Shown here one piece after another: positions 26,277-35,095 of a stretch of 64,000 nt of DNA (position 1 is its first letter; each line of letters begins with the position of its first letter). The DNA comes from an uncultured Pseudomonadales bacterium. GTDB lineage: Bacteria > Pseudomonadota > Gammaproteobacteria > Pseudomonadales > Pseudohongiellaceae. The stretch is taken from contig CAMYOK010000013.1 in the NCBI GenBank assembly GCA_947259995.1, positions 53,259-117,258 on the forward strand, given 5' to 3'. The notes under the pieces were generated by a model. The model did no database searches. It saw only the letters and a program-made list of their open reading frames with translations, and was not told the DNA's origin. Made by a program: the position numbers and the translations under genes.

Positions 26277-27482
26277 TCAACGGCGTTTTTCTAACACCAC
26301 ACCTTGCTCAAGAAGCTGCTCTATAATCTCATCACTAACGCCCGCTTCGCGCAGTATTTCACGACTATGCTCGCCAAATTTAGGCGGCAGGTGCCTGAGG
26401 CTGCCAGGCGTGCGAGAGAACTTAATGGGCGTGCCGGTCATGCGATACCAATCTTGCTCGATCAGCATCTCGCGGTGCGCCGTATGCGGATGCTCCACAA
26501 CTTCTTGGGTATTGTAGATCGGCCCTGCAGGCAAGCCTGCCGCTAATAGCCGTGCACACAATTGCGCCCCATCGATACGCATGAGCCTTACTTCTAACTC
26601 CGTCTTTAACTCGACGCGATTAGTGACTCTATCAATGTTCTTTAAGAAACGTTCGTCCGTCACTAATTCCGGGCATGCCAACTCGGCGCATAATTTCTTG
26701 AATGCCCCATCATTGCCTGCACCGATAAAAATATCGACGGTTTGCGTTCTGAACGTGTCATAGGGGCTAATATTGGGGTGGGCATTGCCTGTCGCGACAG
26801 GAATTTTCCCAGAGTAATTGTAGTTAGGAATATGGGGGTGCATTAAAGACACGGCGCAGTCATACAGCGTCATATCTATATACTGGCCAAGCCCCGAACG
26901 CTCTCGTTCAGCCAAAGCCATTAGGATTGCCACTGCTGTATATAGCCCAGTTCCCATATCGACCATCGCGATCCCTAAGCGAGTCGGGGCACTTCCGAGC
27001 TCACCATTGACGCTAAACCACCCCGCCATGGCTTGCACGATAGCGTCGTAACCTGGGTAGCCCCCCAGCGGGCCGTCGGAACCAAAACCACTAACGCGGC
27101 AATGTATCAATTGTGGAAACCGCTCCTGCAGAAACTCTTCATAGCCTAGCCCCCATTTTTCCATGGTGCCCGGTTTGAAATTTTCAAGCAGAATGTCTGC
27201 CCCTTCGAGCAAACTCAACAGCACTTCCTTGCCTTGTGCTTGTGATAGGTCCAAGCCCAAGGAGCGTTTGTTTCTATTGACCCCCAAATAATAGGCGGCG
27301 TCACCTTCGTGAAAGGGCGGGCCCCAGTCGCGCGTTTCGTCCCCTTTCGGGGGTTCAATTTTCACAACCTCAGCCCCGTGATCGGCCAATATCTGTGTGC
27401 AGTAAGGCCCTCCTAGCACACGGGACAAATCTACAATACGCTTACCAGTAAGCGCACTGGGCTGCACTGAGCCATTCTGCAT
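26277..27482 (-). CDS. CaiB/BaiF family CoA transferase (class III)
   Basis: 401 aa from the ATG at 27482, chosen because GGAAG lies upstream and the family N-terminus (LTGKRIVDLSRVLGGPYCTQILADHGAEVVKIEPP) follows; a longer start at 27590 would overlap ubiC. Other motifs: NRNKRSLGLDL, DILLENFKPGTMEKWGLGY, and GYDAIVQAMAGWFS near the catalytic Asp region. It transfers CoA between carboxylates, substrates unknown. It is 64 bp downstream of ubiC on the same strand but is unrelated in function. Confidence 0.9.
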   Translation of the reverse strand: MQNGSVQPSALTGKRIVDLSRVLGGPYCTQILADHGAEVVKIEPPKGDETRDWGPPFHEGDAAYYLGVNRNKRSLGLDLSQAQGKEVLLSLLEGADILLENFKPGTMEKWGLGYEEFLQERFPQLIHCRVSGFGSDGPLGGYPGYDAIVQAMAGWFSVNGELGSAPTRLGIAMVDMGTGLYTAVAILMALAERERSGLGQYIDMTLYDCAVSLMHPHIPNYNYSGKIPVATGNAHPNISPYDTFRTQTVDIFIGAGNDGAFKKLCAELACPELVTDERFLKNIDRVTNRVELKTELEVRLMRIDGAQLCARLLAAGLPAGPIYNTQEVVEHPHTAHREMLIEQDWYRMTGTPIKFSRTPGSLRHLPPKFGEHSREILREAGVSDEIIEQLLEQGVVLEKRR

Positions 27483-27546
27483 AACAATACTTCCGATGGG
27501 GAGTGGGGACAGAGAAAGCAAAGAGTAAATCAGTGTCTTGCGGTTT

Positions 27547-28149
27547 TCAACACGAGCTATTGAAGGCTCGAAGACGTTCAGCATCCTCACGCAGTAATGC
27601 CGGAAGAAAGAATTCCGCTACTAAAATGGGCTGATGACGTAAGAAAAACAAAGAGCGCCTCCCCCATAGATCCTCACACTGAGTGATTTCCAGTTGCAGG
27701 CGCTGTAACTGTGGATCTTGAAATAGAAACTCTCCCAATGGTCGATCACGTAGACTTCTAAGCTGTTTTAAAGCGCCTACCATGCTGCTCATTGGAATTA
27801 GTGTGTGGGCAGCAACCCACGGCGTCTCGCCACTGCGCAGCAACACCTTGCGCGACCACATGCGCTGGCGCGTCACATGGGGATGAAAGCACTGCAGAAG
27901 GCTGGGTGTGCTACGTTGCGCCCACCCCTCGGCAACGACTTGCACATTGAAATCGCCTTGACTCATGTCTTTCAAACGCTGGGTAAGAGAGCCTGGATCC
28001 ATCAACCACGATTGCAATGCGGGTCTAGGTCTTGGCAGACATTGCGCCTGCGATTGCCAACGCAATTGTGTGTTGTAGAGGCTCGGAAATTGAAAAGGCA
28101 AATCAAGCAAAAGGACACCTAAAGACAAAAACTGCTGTAATGCGAACAA
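27547..28149 (-). CDS. ubiC: Chorismate lyase (ubiquinone biosynthesis)
   Basis: 200 aa. UbiC cleaves chorismate to 4-hydroxybenzoate plus pyruvate, the first committed step of ubiquinone synthesis, in the cytoplasm. Family features: WLMDPGSLTQRL, WSRKVLLRSGETPWVAAHTLIP, PLGEFLF, and WGRRSLFFL with the closing ILVAEFFLP. The called start is a TTG without a clear ribosome-binding site, so the true start is uncertain by a few residues. ubiA is not adjacent. Confidence 0.88.
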   Translation of the reverse strand: MFALQQFLSLGVLLLDLPFQFPSLYNTQLRWQSQAQCLPRPRPALQSWLMDPGSLTQRLKDMSQGDFNVQVVAEGWAQRSTPSLLQCFHPHVTRQRMWSRKVLLRSGETPWVAAHTLIPMSSMVGALKQLRSLRDRPLGEFLFQDPQLQRLQLEITQCEDLWGRRSLFFLRHQPILVAEFFLPALLREDAERLRAFNSSC

Positions 28150-28213
28150 CTCAAGGAAGCAAATTATAGAGCAAGCAACCTATGCCTGTCGCAATGAGTT
28201 TATTCTACCCAAG

Positions 28214-28245
28214 AAAAAGCCCCTACCGTAAACGGTAGAGGCTCT
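28214..28245 (-). terminator. Rho-independent terminator of the OmpA-family gene
   Basis: On the minus strand an 11-bp stem (GCCTCTACCGT / ACGGTAGGGGC, one G-U) with a 2-base loop is followed by TTTTT. It is 26 bp after the stop codon of the OmpA-family gene. Confidence 0.85.
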
Positions 28246-28270
28246 TTGATCACACTAACACTGCCAGCGC

Positions 28271-29308
28271 TTAACGCTGTTCGTAACGCTGCAATGTTGT
28301 AGAGATTACACTCTGTACACGACGGTTTTGAGCACGTCCTGCTGGAGTATCGTTGCTAGCCACTGGACGTGTCTCGCCATAACCTTCAGCGCGTAGTCTA
28401 GCGGCTGGGATATCAAACTGCTCAATGAGCACCTGACGCACAGCATTAACGCGACGCTGAGACAAACCTTGGTTATAGGCTTCTGTGCCTGTGGAGTCTG
28501 TATGCCCTTCTAGCACGGCTTCTACGTCTGTATTGGCTTTCATGAAATCAGCCAATGCGCGAATCTCAGCCATGAACTCTGGCTTGACCACTGATCGGTC
28601 GAAGTCGAATTGCACAGTAAGATCGATTCGTGCGACTTCTTCGAGAACGATTGAGCAGCCTCTGCTATCAACGCGATGGGTACGCGGAGTATCAGGACAT
28701 GCATCACGGCTGTCAGGTACACCATCGCCGTCGGAATCAACTGGCGCTACTGGCGCAGGAGTTGGCGCTGGCGCCGGCGCCGGCGCCGCCGGCTTGCCAC
28801 CAAAGCGGAAGACGAGGCCTGTTTCTAGCGCGTAATCATGGAAGTGCTCATCCATACCCCAGTGTTTACGCACCGCCGTACGCCATTCTAGGTTGTCGCT
28901 GATTTGGTATTTGATACCGGCCGCGACATTGAATACCGTCTCTTCATTCTGCGAGAAGCGATTGTGGCCTACACCACCGGCAATAAATGGCGTGACTTGA
29001 TCGATCTTGTAATCAAAGGAGTACAGAAGATCAGCGCGTATTTGACGCACATCGCTATCTGGTCCCGATCCATCGAGATTCATATCAAAAACATTGATTT
29101 CGCCACTAAGCTTATTGCTGAAGTCGTAACCAGCGCCTAGCGTGAAACCGGTTTCATAACCCTGGCCGCGATCCTTGTCGTAATCTATGCGCTGAATACC
29201 TGGAACAATATAAAATTGTCCTTCCTCAGCAACTGCGACACTCGGTGCAGCTGTGTATGCACTTGTGACAAGCACGAGGCTCATTGCAGTTAAATACTTT
29301 TTATTCAT
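28271..29308 (-). CDS. OmpA/OprF-family outer-membrane protein
   Basis: 345 aa. Signal peptide (MSLVLVTSAYTAAPSVAVAEE), then an eight-stranded-barrel-like N-terminal domain (to about residue 175), a Pro-Ala linker of PAPAPAP type, a thrombospondin type-3 calcium-binding repeat (DSDGDGVPDSRDACPDTP) and a C-terminal OmpA peptidoglycan-binding domain (about 225-340: VQFDFDRSVVKPEF, LEGHTDSTGTEAYNQGLSQRR, GYGETRPVASN). This is the OprF-like layout. It links outer membrane to peptidoglycan and may act as a porin. A strong terminator follows. Confidence 0.93.
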   Translation of the reverse strand: MNKKYLTAMSLVLVTSAYTAAPSVAVAEEGQFYIVPGIQRIDYDKDRGQGYETGFTLGAGYDFSNKLSGEINVFDMNLDGSGPDSDVRQIRADLLYSFDYKIDQVTPFIAGGVGHNRFSQNEETVFNVAAGIKYQISDNLEWRTAVRKHWGMDEHFHDYALETGLVFRFGGKPAAPAPAPAPTPAPVAPVDSDGDGVPDSRDACPDTPRTHRVDSRGCSIVLEEVARIDLTVQFDFDRSVVKPEFMAEIRALADFMKANTDVEAVLEGHTDSTGTEAYNQGLSQRRVNAVRQVLIEQFDIPAARLRAEGYGETRPVASNDTPAGRAQNRRVQSVISTTLQRYEQR

Positions 29309-29583
29309 GGTCTCTCCTTTGAACTAACCAAGTGTAATAAAGCGTAAGTAGTATACTGCACTACAGCTATATGCAATTGTTTAAGTTGCTATTATTTTAA
29401 GAATTTTACGGCTTTTGTGCAGTGAGTCGTATTATGTAATTTAAACTGTGACAAAAAGCTGATCAATGAAGTACAGATAATGACATAATTTCGTCCAAGC
29501 TATTATGCCCTTCTTGCCCTTTCCAGTAAAAAAATCAATACCTTGCGCGCATTGTACGCGTGCTAATCTGCAATTGCGAATAG
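29309..29583. other. Intergenic region upstream of the OmpA-family gene and the Pho box
   Basis: About 275 AT-rich bases with no gene. It should contain the minus-strand promoter of the OmpA-family gene. No operator was recognised here; the Pho box array for the plus-strand secreted protein begins at 29584. Confidence 0.5.
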
Positions 29584-29628
29584 CTGTAATAAATATGTAA
29601 ATTTTGTGTCGCACAAATGCAATATTCA
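29584..29628 (+). promoter_or_regulatory. Pho box array and -10 upstream of the secreted beta-helix-like protein
   Basis: Three half-sites at 11-bp spacing: CTGTAAT (29584-29590), ATGTAAA (29595-29601) and GTGTCGC (29606-29612), separated by AT-rich 4-base spacers. Ten bases after the last half-site comes TATTCA (29623-29628), a plausible -10. The E. coli PhoB site is tandem CTGTCAT repeats with 4-base AT spacers ending about 10 bp before the -10. Confidence 0.68.
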
Positions 29629-29699
29629 ATGACTAGGATGAGGCCTGCTCAAATTCTAACGCAAATGTCTCAGGCAGAGACAAGACCTCAGGAGTCACT

Positions 29700-31475
29700 A
29701 TGAATTTTAACCGCACATCCCTTTTCTCCGCTGTTGCTATCGCAACTCTAGGATTCTCAGCAATCACAGCACAAGCTGCTGAGCCGGCTCTGAGTGTCGC
29801 AACAGCTAACGGCGCTGCAACAACAGCAAGCATCACTGGTGGCGCTACAATCAACAACGGTTCATCTTACACTGCAACGGCAGCAAGCAGCGCCGCAGTC
29901 GATGTTATGGGCACTATCAATGTCGCTGCAGCAGACGTCGGTAAGAAAGGCGGATTAGTTGCATTGGTTGAAATCCCAAACATGGGTATCTACCAAAAAG
30001 TCTCTGGCGGTTTCTTCCTACCTTGGAACGGTCAAGTAAGCGGCCTTCTTCCTTTCGAAACTAAAACTTTAGGCGCAACAGAGCAGATCACTGTTCTAGA
30101 CGACTTGATTGGCTCTGAGGCGAATCTTGGTGGCCTAAGCTTCCGCGCATATATGGGTTATTACACTGGCGGCGACATCAACACGCTCGCTTACACTTCC
30201 AGCCCTATCGCTTTCGGGATCGATAGCGTACCTGCAGCGGGCTGCCCAACAAACACGACTCTTTCTACTGGCGGTACGCATGACGGCAAGCCAGTATGTG
30301 TATTGACTGGTACGATTACTGCTGACACGCACCTAACTGCTAACAACGTTTACCTGCTAAACGGCGCAGTATTCATTGGTGGTGACAACACAGACTCAGC
30401 AACATTGAAAATCGATGCGGGCACGAAAGTTATCGCACCTGTTGGTTTGAACTTCCTCGTTATCAACCGTGGTTCTAAAATCGAAGCACTTGGCAGCGAA
30501 GCTGCTCCAATCGTCTTCACTTACGACGACGAAGCAAACGCCACTGCCAGCACTACTGGTCGTTGGGGTGGGTTGATCATCAACGGTAATGCACCAGTGA
30601 ATGGCTGTGCTGCTGGCACAACGCTTTGCGAACTCGAAGGCGAAGGCTCAACTGGTAAGTACGGTGGTAATGATGCGGCTGATAACAGCGGCACATTGAA
30701 CTACGTGATCGTTAAATACCCTGGCCAGAACATCACTGAATCAAACGAATTGAACGGTATCGCTTTCCAGGCAGTGGGCAGCGGCACAACAGTCGATTAT
30801 ATTCAGGTACACGGCAGCTCTGACGACGGCGTGGAATTCTTCGGCGGCACGGTAAACGTGAAGCACCTTTACTTGAGCAGCAACGAAGACGATTCATTTG
30901 ACTGGACGTTCGGCTTCCAAGGCAAAGTACAGCACGCGGTGATCAAGCAGCGCGCAAACACTGGCGACCGCGGTATCGAAGCTGACAACAACGAGTTCGC
31001 TTTCGATGCAGCTCCACGCTCGAAACCTACTCTAGCTAACTTCACAATGATCGGTAAAGGCGCAAGCGGCCGCGGCATGGATCTTCGTCGTGGAACCGGT
31101 GCAAACCTTTACAACTTTGTAGTGACGAACTTCGATAGCTACTGTTTAGATGTTAACGACACTGCAACGTTCACAAACGCTGGCACTTCTGCAACAGCAT
31201 TGACTGGCCAGCTAACCGCTGCAAGCTCACTGTTCGATTGCGGTACGACGTTCAATGAAAGTGCTGATGATCCATTCCAGTTGACTGCATGGTTCGCAGG
31301 TCAAGCTAACAACTCCACAGCCTCTGCTGGTTTGTCAGGTGTCGTAAACAGCGCCGCTGCTAATGCGATCACTCCAACACTTCCTGCAGACAGCTTCTTT
31401 GACCAAGTCGACCACATCGGCGCGGTAAAAGATCAGAAGTCTGACTGGACTGCAAACTGGGTGTTCACTGACTAA
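29700..31475 (+). CDS. Secreted beta-helix-like protein, predicted Pho regulon member
   Basis: 591 aa. Signal peptide (residues 1-26, ending TAQA-AE); AGGAG ribosome-binding site. Residues about 27-185 are Ala/Thr/Gly-rich and beta-sandwich-like. From about residue 195 to 500 short beta-strands repeat (NNVYLLNGAVFIGG, LKIDAGTKVIA, RWGGLIINGNAP, LNYVIVKYPGQ, VDYIQVHGSSDDGVEFFGGTVNVKHLYLSSNEDDSFDW), as in right-handed beta-helix proteins. The tail HIGAVKDQKSDWTANWVFTD recurs in this family as I recall it. A Pho box lies upstream, a TonB receptor follows after a terminator, then phoBR. A role in capturing phosphorus compounds is inference. No catalytic site is recognised. Confidence 0.78.
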   Translation: MNFNRTSLFSAVAIATLGFSAITAQAAEPALSVATANGAATTASITGGATINNGSSYTATAASSAAVDVMGTINVAAADVGKKGGLVALVEIPNMGIYQKVSGGFFLPWNGQVSGLLPFETKTLGATEQITVLDDLIGSEANLGGLSFRAYMGYYTGGDINTLAYTSSPIAFGIDSVPAAGCPTNTTLSTGGTHDGKPVCVLTGTITADTHLTANNVYLLNGAVFIGGDNTDSATLKIDAGTKVIAPVGLNFLVINRGSKIEALGSEAAPIVFTYDDEANATASTTGRWGGLIINGNAPVNGCAAGTTLCELEGEGSTGKYGGNDAADNSGTLNYVIVKYPGQNITESNELNGIAFQAVGSGTTVDYIQVHGSSDDGVEFFGGTVNVKHLYLSSNEDDSFDWTFGFQGKVQHAVIKQRANTGDRGIEADNNEFAFDAAPRSKPTLANFTMIGKGASGRGMDLRRGTGANLYNFVVTNFDSYCLDVNDTATFTNAGTSATALTGQLTAASSLFDCGTTFNESADDPFQLTAWFAGQANNSTASAGLSGVVNSAAANAITPTLPADSFFDQVDHIGAVKDQKSDWTANWVFTD

Positions 31476-31504
31476 TTATTAGTAAGTCATCACCACAAAA
31501 AAGG

Positions 31505-31529
31505 GGCGCTACGGCGCCCCTTTTTTTCA
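31505..31529 (+). terminator. Rho-independent terminator after the secreted beta-helix-like protein
   Basis: A 7-bp GC stem (GGGGCGC / GCGCCCC) with a TACG loop is followed by seven T. It separates the secreted protein from the TonB receptor, which then has its own Pho box. Confidence 0.92.
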
Positions 31530-31582
31530 CTTTAAAAAAATATATTGCACTTTCTGCACCAAATAAAGGCTTTTTCACCTAA

Positions 31583-31616
31583 CTGAAATATTAGTGTCAT
31601 TTTTGCCCCCTACAAT
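31583..31616 (+). promoter_or_regulatory. Pho box and -10 upstream of the TonB receptor
   Basis: Half-sites CTGAAAT (31583-31589) and GTGTCAT (31594-31600) with spacer ATTA; ten bases later TACAAT (31611-31616) is a good -10. The spacing is the same as at phoB, pstS and ppx. Confidence 0.72.
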
Positions 31617-31661
31617 AGCGCTGTCTTTTCAGATTACTCTTTTATTTGCGGGCATAATATT

Positions 31662-34202
31662 ATGATTAAACGCGCTCTCCCTGCTGCGATAGCGATAGCA
31701 CTGTCAAGCACTCACGTGCTGGCACAAGATGCATCCACTCCTACTTCGAACTCAAATGTTCCACAGGTCGAAGAGATCTCCGTGATCGGACGATTTGTGC
31801 CTGATGAAAAGCGCAGCACATCAGCATTATCAAATGTTCTGACCAATGAAGAATTCTCTCGCGCTGGGGACACTAATATCGCCGAAGGACTTAAGCGTGT
31901 TGCAGGGCTAAGCCTTGTTGGTGGCAAATACATTTACGTGCGCGGCCTCGGAGATCGTTACTCCTCTGCATTGCTAAATGGTTCGAGCATGCCTAGCCCA
32001 GAACCATTGAATCGCGTCGTGCCTTTGGATTTATTCCCCAACGCCATTATGGACAGCGTGGTCGTACAAAAAACTTATTCTGCACAGTTCCCTAGTGAAT
32101 TTGGTGGTGGCGTCTTGCAGATGCGCACTAAAAAAAGTAGCGACGAATTTTTCTTTAATGTTAGTTCGTCAATTTCAGGAACAGAAGGTGTTAGTCTGTC
32201 AAATGGGTTCAGCGCCAACTCTGGCGACAAAGACTGGCTAGGTTACGATGACGGCACGCGCGAAATGCCAAAAGCTTTGCGAGAAGCCACAGCGAACGGT
32301 CAACGTCTACAGCGTCTCAGCCAGTATCTCGATACCGGCGGTTATACCGCTGAGGAATTACAAGTCATTGGGCAAAGCCTGAACAACGATTATGATCTTG
32401 GCAAACAAGCGGTTCCTGCAGATTTTGGCGCCACAATGTCTCTTGGCAATTTTCATGAGATCGGCAGCAATTCCCGCTTTAATTATCTTGCCGCGATTGA
32501 TTACAAAAACGGTTGGAATAAACACGAGATCGAGCGCAACACTTACAAGGTGGGTGGCGTTGACGAGCTGGTGAATCAAGATGCCTTTACTTTCTACGGC
32601 ACTGAAAATAACGTCGACATCAGCTCAATTTTAGCGACTACCTTTGAGCTCGATGACAACCACAGCATCAGTGCAACGAACATCATGTTGCGTCAGTCTG
32701 ACAATATCGCAGGCCAAGAAGTTGGTTTCTACGGCGACGAGCGACTCAACAGCACAATCACACAAATCGAGTATATTGAACGTCAATTGCTATCGCACCA
32801 ACTGCAAGGCGATCACTATTTTCCTGACAGCAATGAGCTAAATGTTACTTGGCGCTACAACCGCTCAACCGCCGATCGAGATGCGCCTGATACACGCGAA
32901 TACCGCTATGACGATACAGACAATGGCACCTTGTTCAACCTGCGTTCGGATGGCAATGTTCGTCGATTCAGTGAGCTCAGTGATCTCAGTACGAATTACG
33001 CGATAGATACCAACATGGTTTTCTACGGGCCGATGGATTCGACAATCGTGATGTCTGCAGGCTATGACATGCAAGAAAGTGAGCGAGACTACAATATCCG
33101 TCGTTTCACTTTCTTTGAGCTAGGAGACGTTGCTAATCGCGAAGGTTTCCTAAGCCAACCCCTGTCACAGATTTTGGCGCCAGAAAACATTAGCCCCAAC
33201 GATTTCGAGTTGCGTGAAACGACTCGTCCGACCGACACTTACGCGGCGACGCGCGAGCTAGAGTCTTTCTACGTGCAAACAGAGATCAACTTCTCGGATC
33301 GCTTACAATTGCTGACAGGCTTGCGTCAAGAAGACTACATCCAGAATGTGCAAACGTTTGATTTGTTTCGTCCAGACGATGTGATCGACGGCAGCTTAAA
33401 GACGAGTGATTTGTTACCAAGCCTCACGGCGACTTATATTCGCGACAATCATCAGTTCCGTCTTGGCTATAGTGAAACCACGTCGCGACCCGATTTCCGT
33501 GAGCTTTCTCCTGCCACTTTCACAAACCCACTCACGGGTTATGAAGTCGTCGGAAATCCTGATCTCAAAGTAGCGGCCATAAAAAACTACGATCTGCGCT
33601 GGGAGTGGTATTTCTCTCGCTCAGGCAGTATGTCGCTCGGGTTCTTCAAGAAAGATTTCGACTCTCCGATTGAGTCGATTGTGCAACCAGGTGCCAATAG
33701 CGCTCGCAGCTATGTCAATGCAGAATCTGCAAGCAACCAAGGGGTAGAGTTTGAAGCACGCAAGCAGCTCGACTTCTTTGCACCATTAGAGAACTTCTTT
33801 GTTTCTGGCAATGTCTCGTACATCGAATCGGAAGTCACCATTGGTGAGTCGCAACAAAGCATACTTACCAATAGCTCACGCCCACTGCAAGGACAGTCAG
33901 ACTGGCTATTCAATGGCCAATTCGGTTATGAAGGCTTCAACGGCCTCACTGCCACTTTGCTTTACAATTATGTCGGCGAGCGGATCTATGAAGTGGGCAT
34001 TCTTGGCGCACCAGACTTCATCGAAGAAGCGCGAGGCGAACTTGATCTAGTGATCAGCAAAGAGTTTGGCGATAGTTGGCAGCTCAATATCAAAGCACAG
34101 AACCTGTTTGATGAGCGCAGAGAAATCACTCAAGGTGATTACGTTACAACTGGCTACAATGAAGGACGTGCGGCAAGCTTGAAGCTTGAATACCGTTTCT
34201 AA
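31662..34202 (+). CDS. TonB-dependent receptor, predicted Pho regulon member
   Basis: 846 aa. Signal peptide (MIKRALPAAIAIALSSTHVLAQ), a TonB-box-like EEISVIG just after it, a plug with EGLKRVAGLSLVGGKYIYVRGLGDRYSSALLNGS... and YSAQFPSEFGGGVLQMRTK, and a barrel ending in LEYRF (terminal Phe). It imports a ligand through the outer membrane with TonB energy. A Pho box with a good -10 lies upstream, the secreted beta-helix-like protein precedes it and phoB follows. A phosphate, polyphosphate or phospho-organic ligand is therefore likely but not shown. Confidence 0.9.
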   Translation: MIKRALPAAIAIALSSTHVLAQDASTPTSNSNVPQVEEISVIGRFVPDEKRSTSALSNVLTNEEFSRAGDTNIAEGLKRVAGLSLVGGKYIYVRGLGDRYSSALLNGSSMPSPEPLNRVVPLDLFPNAIMDSVVVQKTYSAQFPSEFGGGVLQMRTKKSSDEFFFNVSSSISGTEGVSLSNGFSANSGDKDWLGYDDGTREMPKALREATANGQRLQRLSQYLDTGGYTAEELQVIGQSLNNDYDLGKQAVPADFGATMSLGNFHEIGSNSRFNYLAAIDYKNGWNKHEIERNTYKVGGVDELVNQDAFTFYGTENNVDISSILATTFELDDNHSISATNIMLRQSDNIAGQEVGFYGDERLNSTITQIEYIERQLLSHQLQGDHYFPDSNELNVTWRYNRSTADRDAPDTREYRYDDTDNGTLFNLRSDGNVRRFSELSDLSTNYAIDTNMVFYGPMDSTIVMSAGYDMQESERDYNIRRFTFFELGDVANREGFLSQPLSQILAPENISPNDFELRETTRPTDTYAATRELESFYVQTEINFSDRLQLLTGLRQEDYIQNVQTFDLFRPDDVIDGSLKTSDLLPSLTATYIRDNHQFRLGYSETTSRPDFRELSPATFTNPLTGYEVVGNPDLKVAAIKNYDLRWEWYFSRSGSMSLGFFKKDFDSPIESIVQPGANSARSYVNAESASNQGVEFEARKQLDFFAPLENFFVSGNVSYIESEVTIGESQQSILTNSSRPLQGQSDWLFNGQFGYEGFNGLTATLLYNYVGERIYEVGILGAPDFIEEARGELDLVISKEFGDSWQLNIKAQNLFDERREITQGDYVTTGYNEGRAASLKLEYRF

Positions 34203-34235
34203 AATGTGCAGTGTGTGACAGGATTACGTATACTC

Positions 34236-34269
34236 TTGTCACACCACTGTAATATTATATTGCTCTAAT
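34236..34269 (+). promoter_or_regulatory. Pho box and -10 upstream of phoB
   Basis: Half-sites TTGTCAC (34236-34242) and CTGTAAT (34247-34253) with spacer ACCA; ten bases later TCTAAT (34264-34269) is a plausible -10. This fits autoregulation of phoBR. The box overlaps one arm of a larger inverted repeat (GTGTGACA ... TGTCACAC) that may also end the receptor transcript. Confidence 0.75.
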
Positions 34270-34318
34270 AGTCTTGTTTAGAATTCAAGTACTTACACTA
34301 AAAACGGTAGTGACCATT

Positions 34319-35029
34319 ATGAGCGACCCAACCATTCTTATCGTTGACGACGAACCCGCCATCAGAGACATGATCGGCATTACTTTAGATCTTGCCGGCT
34401 TCAATAGCATGAGCGCCGAAACGGCCCATCAAGCCCATGTAGCCATCGTCGACAGTCGACCAGACCTAATTCTATTAGATTGGATGCTACCTGGCGGCAG
34501 CGGCATCGAATTGGCAAGACGATTAAAGCGCGATGAGCTAACCTCAACTCTTCCCATTATTATGCTCACAGCCAAAACGAGTGAAGATAATAAAGTACAG
34601 GGATTGGATGTTGGCGTTGATGACTACGTGACAAAACCCTTCTCACCACGAGAATTAGTGGCACGCATCAAAGCAGTCCTTCGCCGCAGCAATGGCAGCA
34701 CCCAAGACAAGGTCATTCGTGTATTTGACCTGCAACTTGACCCCTCTAGTCACCGAGTGACGATTGAAGACAATCCAGTGGATATGGGCCCTACGGAGTT
34801 CAAACTGCTTAAGTTTTTCATGTCTCACCAGGAAAAAGTCTTCAGCCGAGACCATATACAAGATCAAGTCTGGGGCGGCAACGTCTACCTTGAAGAGCGA
34901 ACCATCGACGTCCATATCCGTCGCCTACGCAAAGCGTTGAGCTCGATAGAGCCCACTAGCATCAACTATGCCCGTTTGATACAAACGGTTCGTGGTGCCG
35001 GTTACCGCTTCTCTGTTAAGCCTGCCTAA
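34319..35029 (+). CDS. phoB: Phosphate regulon response regulator PhoB
   Basis: 236 aa from the ATG at 34319; an in-frame start at 34274 would add 15 residues before the conserved N-terminus. Receiver domain (TILIVDDEPAIRDM acidic pocket, LILLDWMLPGGSG with phospho-acceptor Asp, MLTAK, DDYVTKPFSPRELVARI) followed by an OmpR-type winged helix (MGPTEFKLLKFFMSHQEKVFSRDHIQDQVWG, VDVHIRRLRKAL-like end, GAGYRFS). Phosphorylated PhoB activates Pho genes under phosphate limitation. It has a Pho box and is followed by phoR. Confidence 0.96.
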   Translation: MSDPTILIVDDEPAIRDMIGITLDLAGFNSMSAETAHQAHVAIVDSRPDLILLDWMLPGGSGIELARRLKRDELTSTLPIIMLTAKTSEDNKVQGLDVGVDDYVTKPFSPRELVARIKAVLRRSNGSTQDKVIRVFDLQLDPSSHRVTIEDNPVDMGPTEFKLLKFFMSHQEKVFSRDHIQDQVWGGNVYLEERTIDVHIRRLRKALSSIEPTSINYARLIQTVRGAGYRFSVKPA

Positions 35030-35095
35030 CGTTTCTTTCAGGGGACGCTTTAGCTATAGTGGCCCCGTGAAAGACAATTCCAAGGATTTATTGCT

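Noticed and set aside
27483..27590. Longer N-terminus of the second CoA transferase
   Set aside because: It overlaps the ubiC 3' end and carries no family likeness; the ATG at 27482 has a ribosome-binding site and starts just before the conserved N-terminus.
34210..34243. Inverted repeat GTGTGACA ... TGTCACAC as a terminator of the TonB receptor gene
   Set aside because: No T-run follows, and its right arm is better explained as part of the phoB Pho box.
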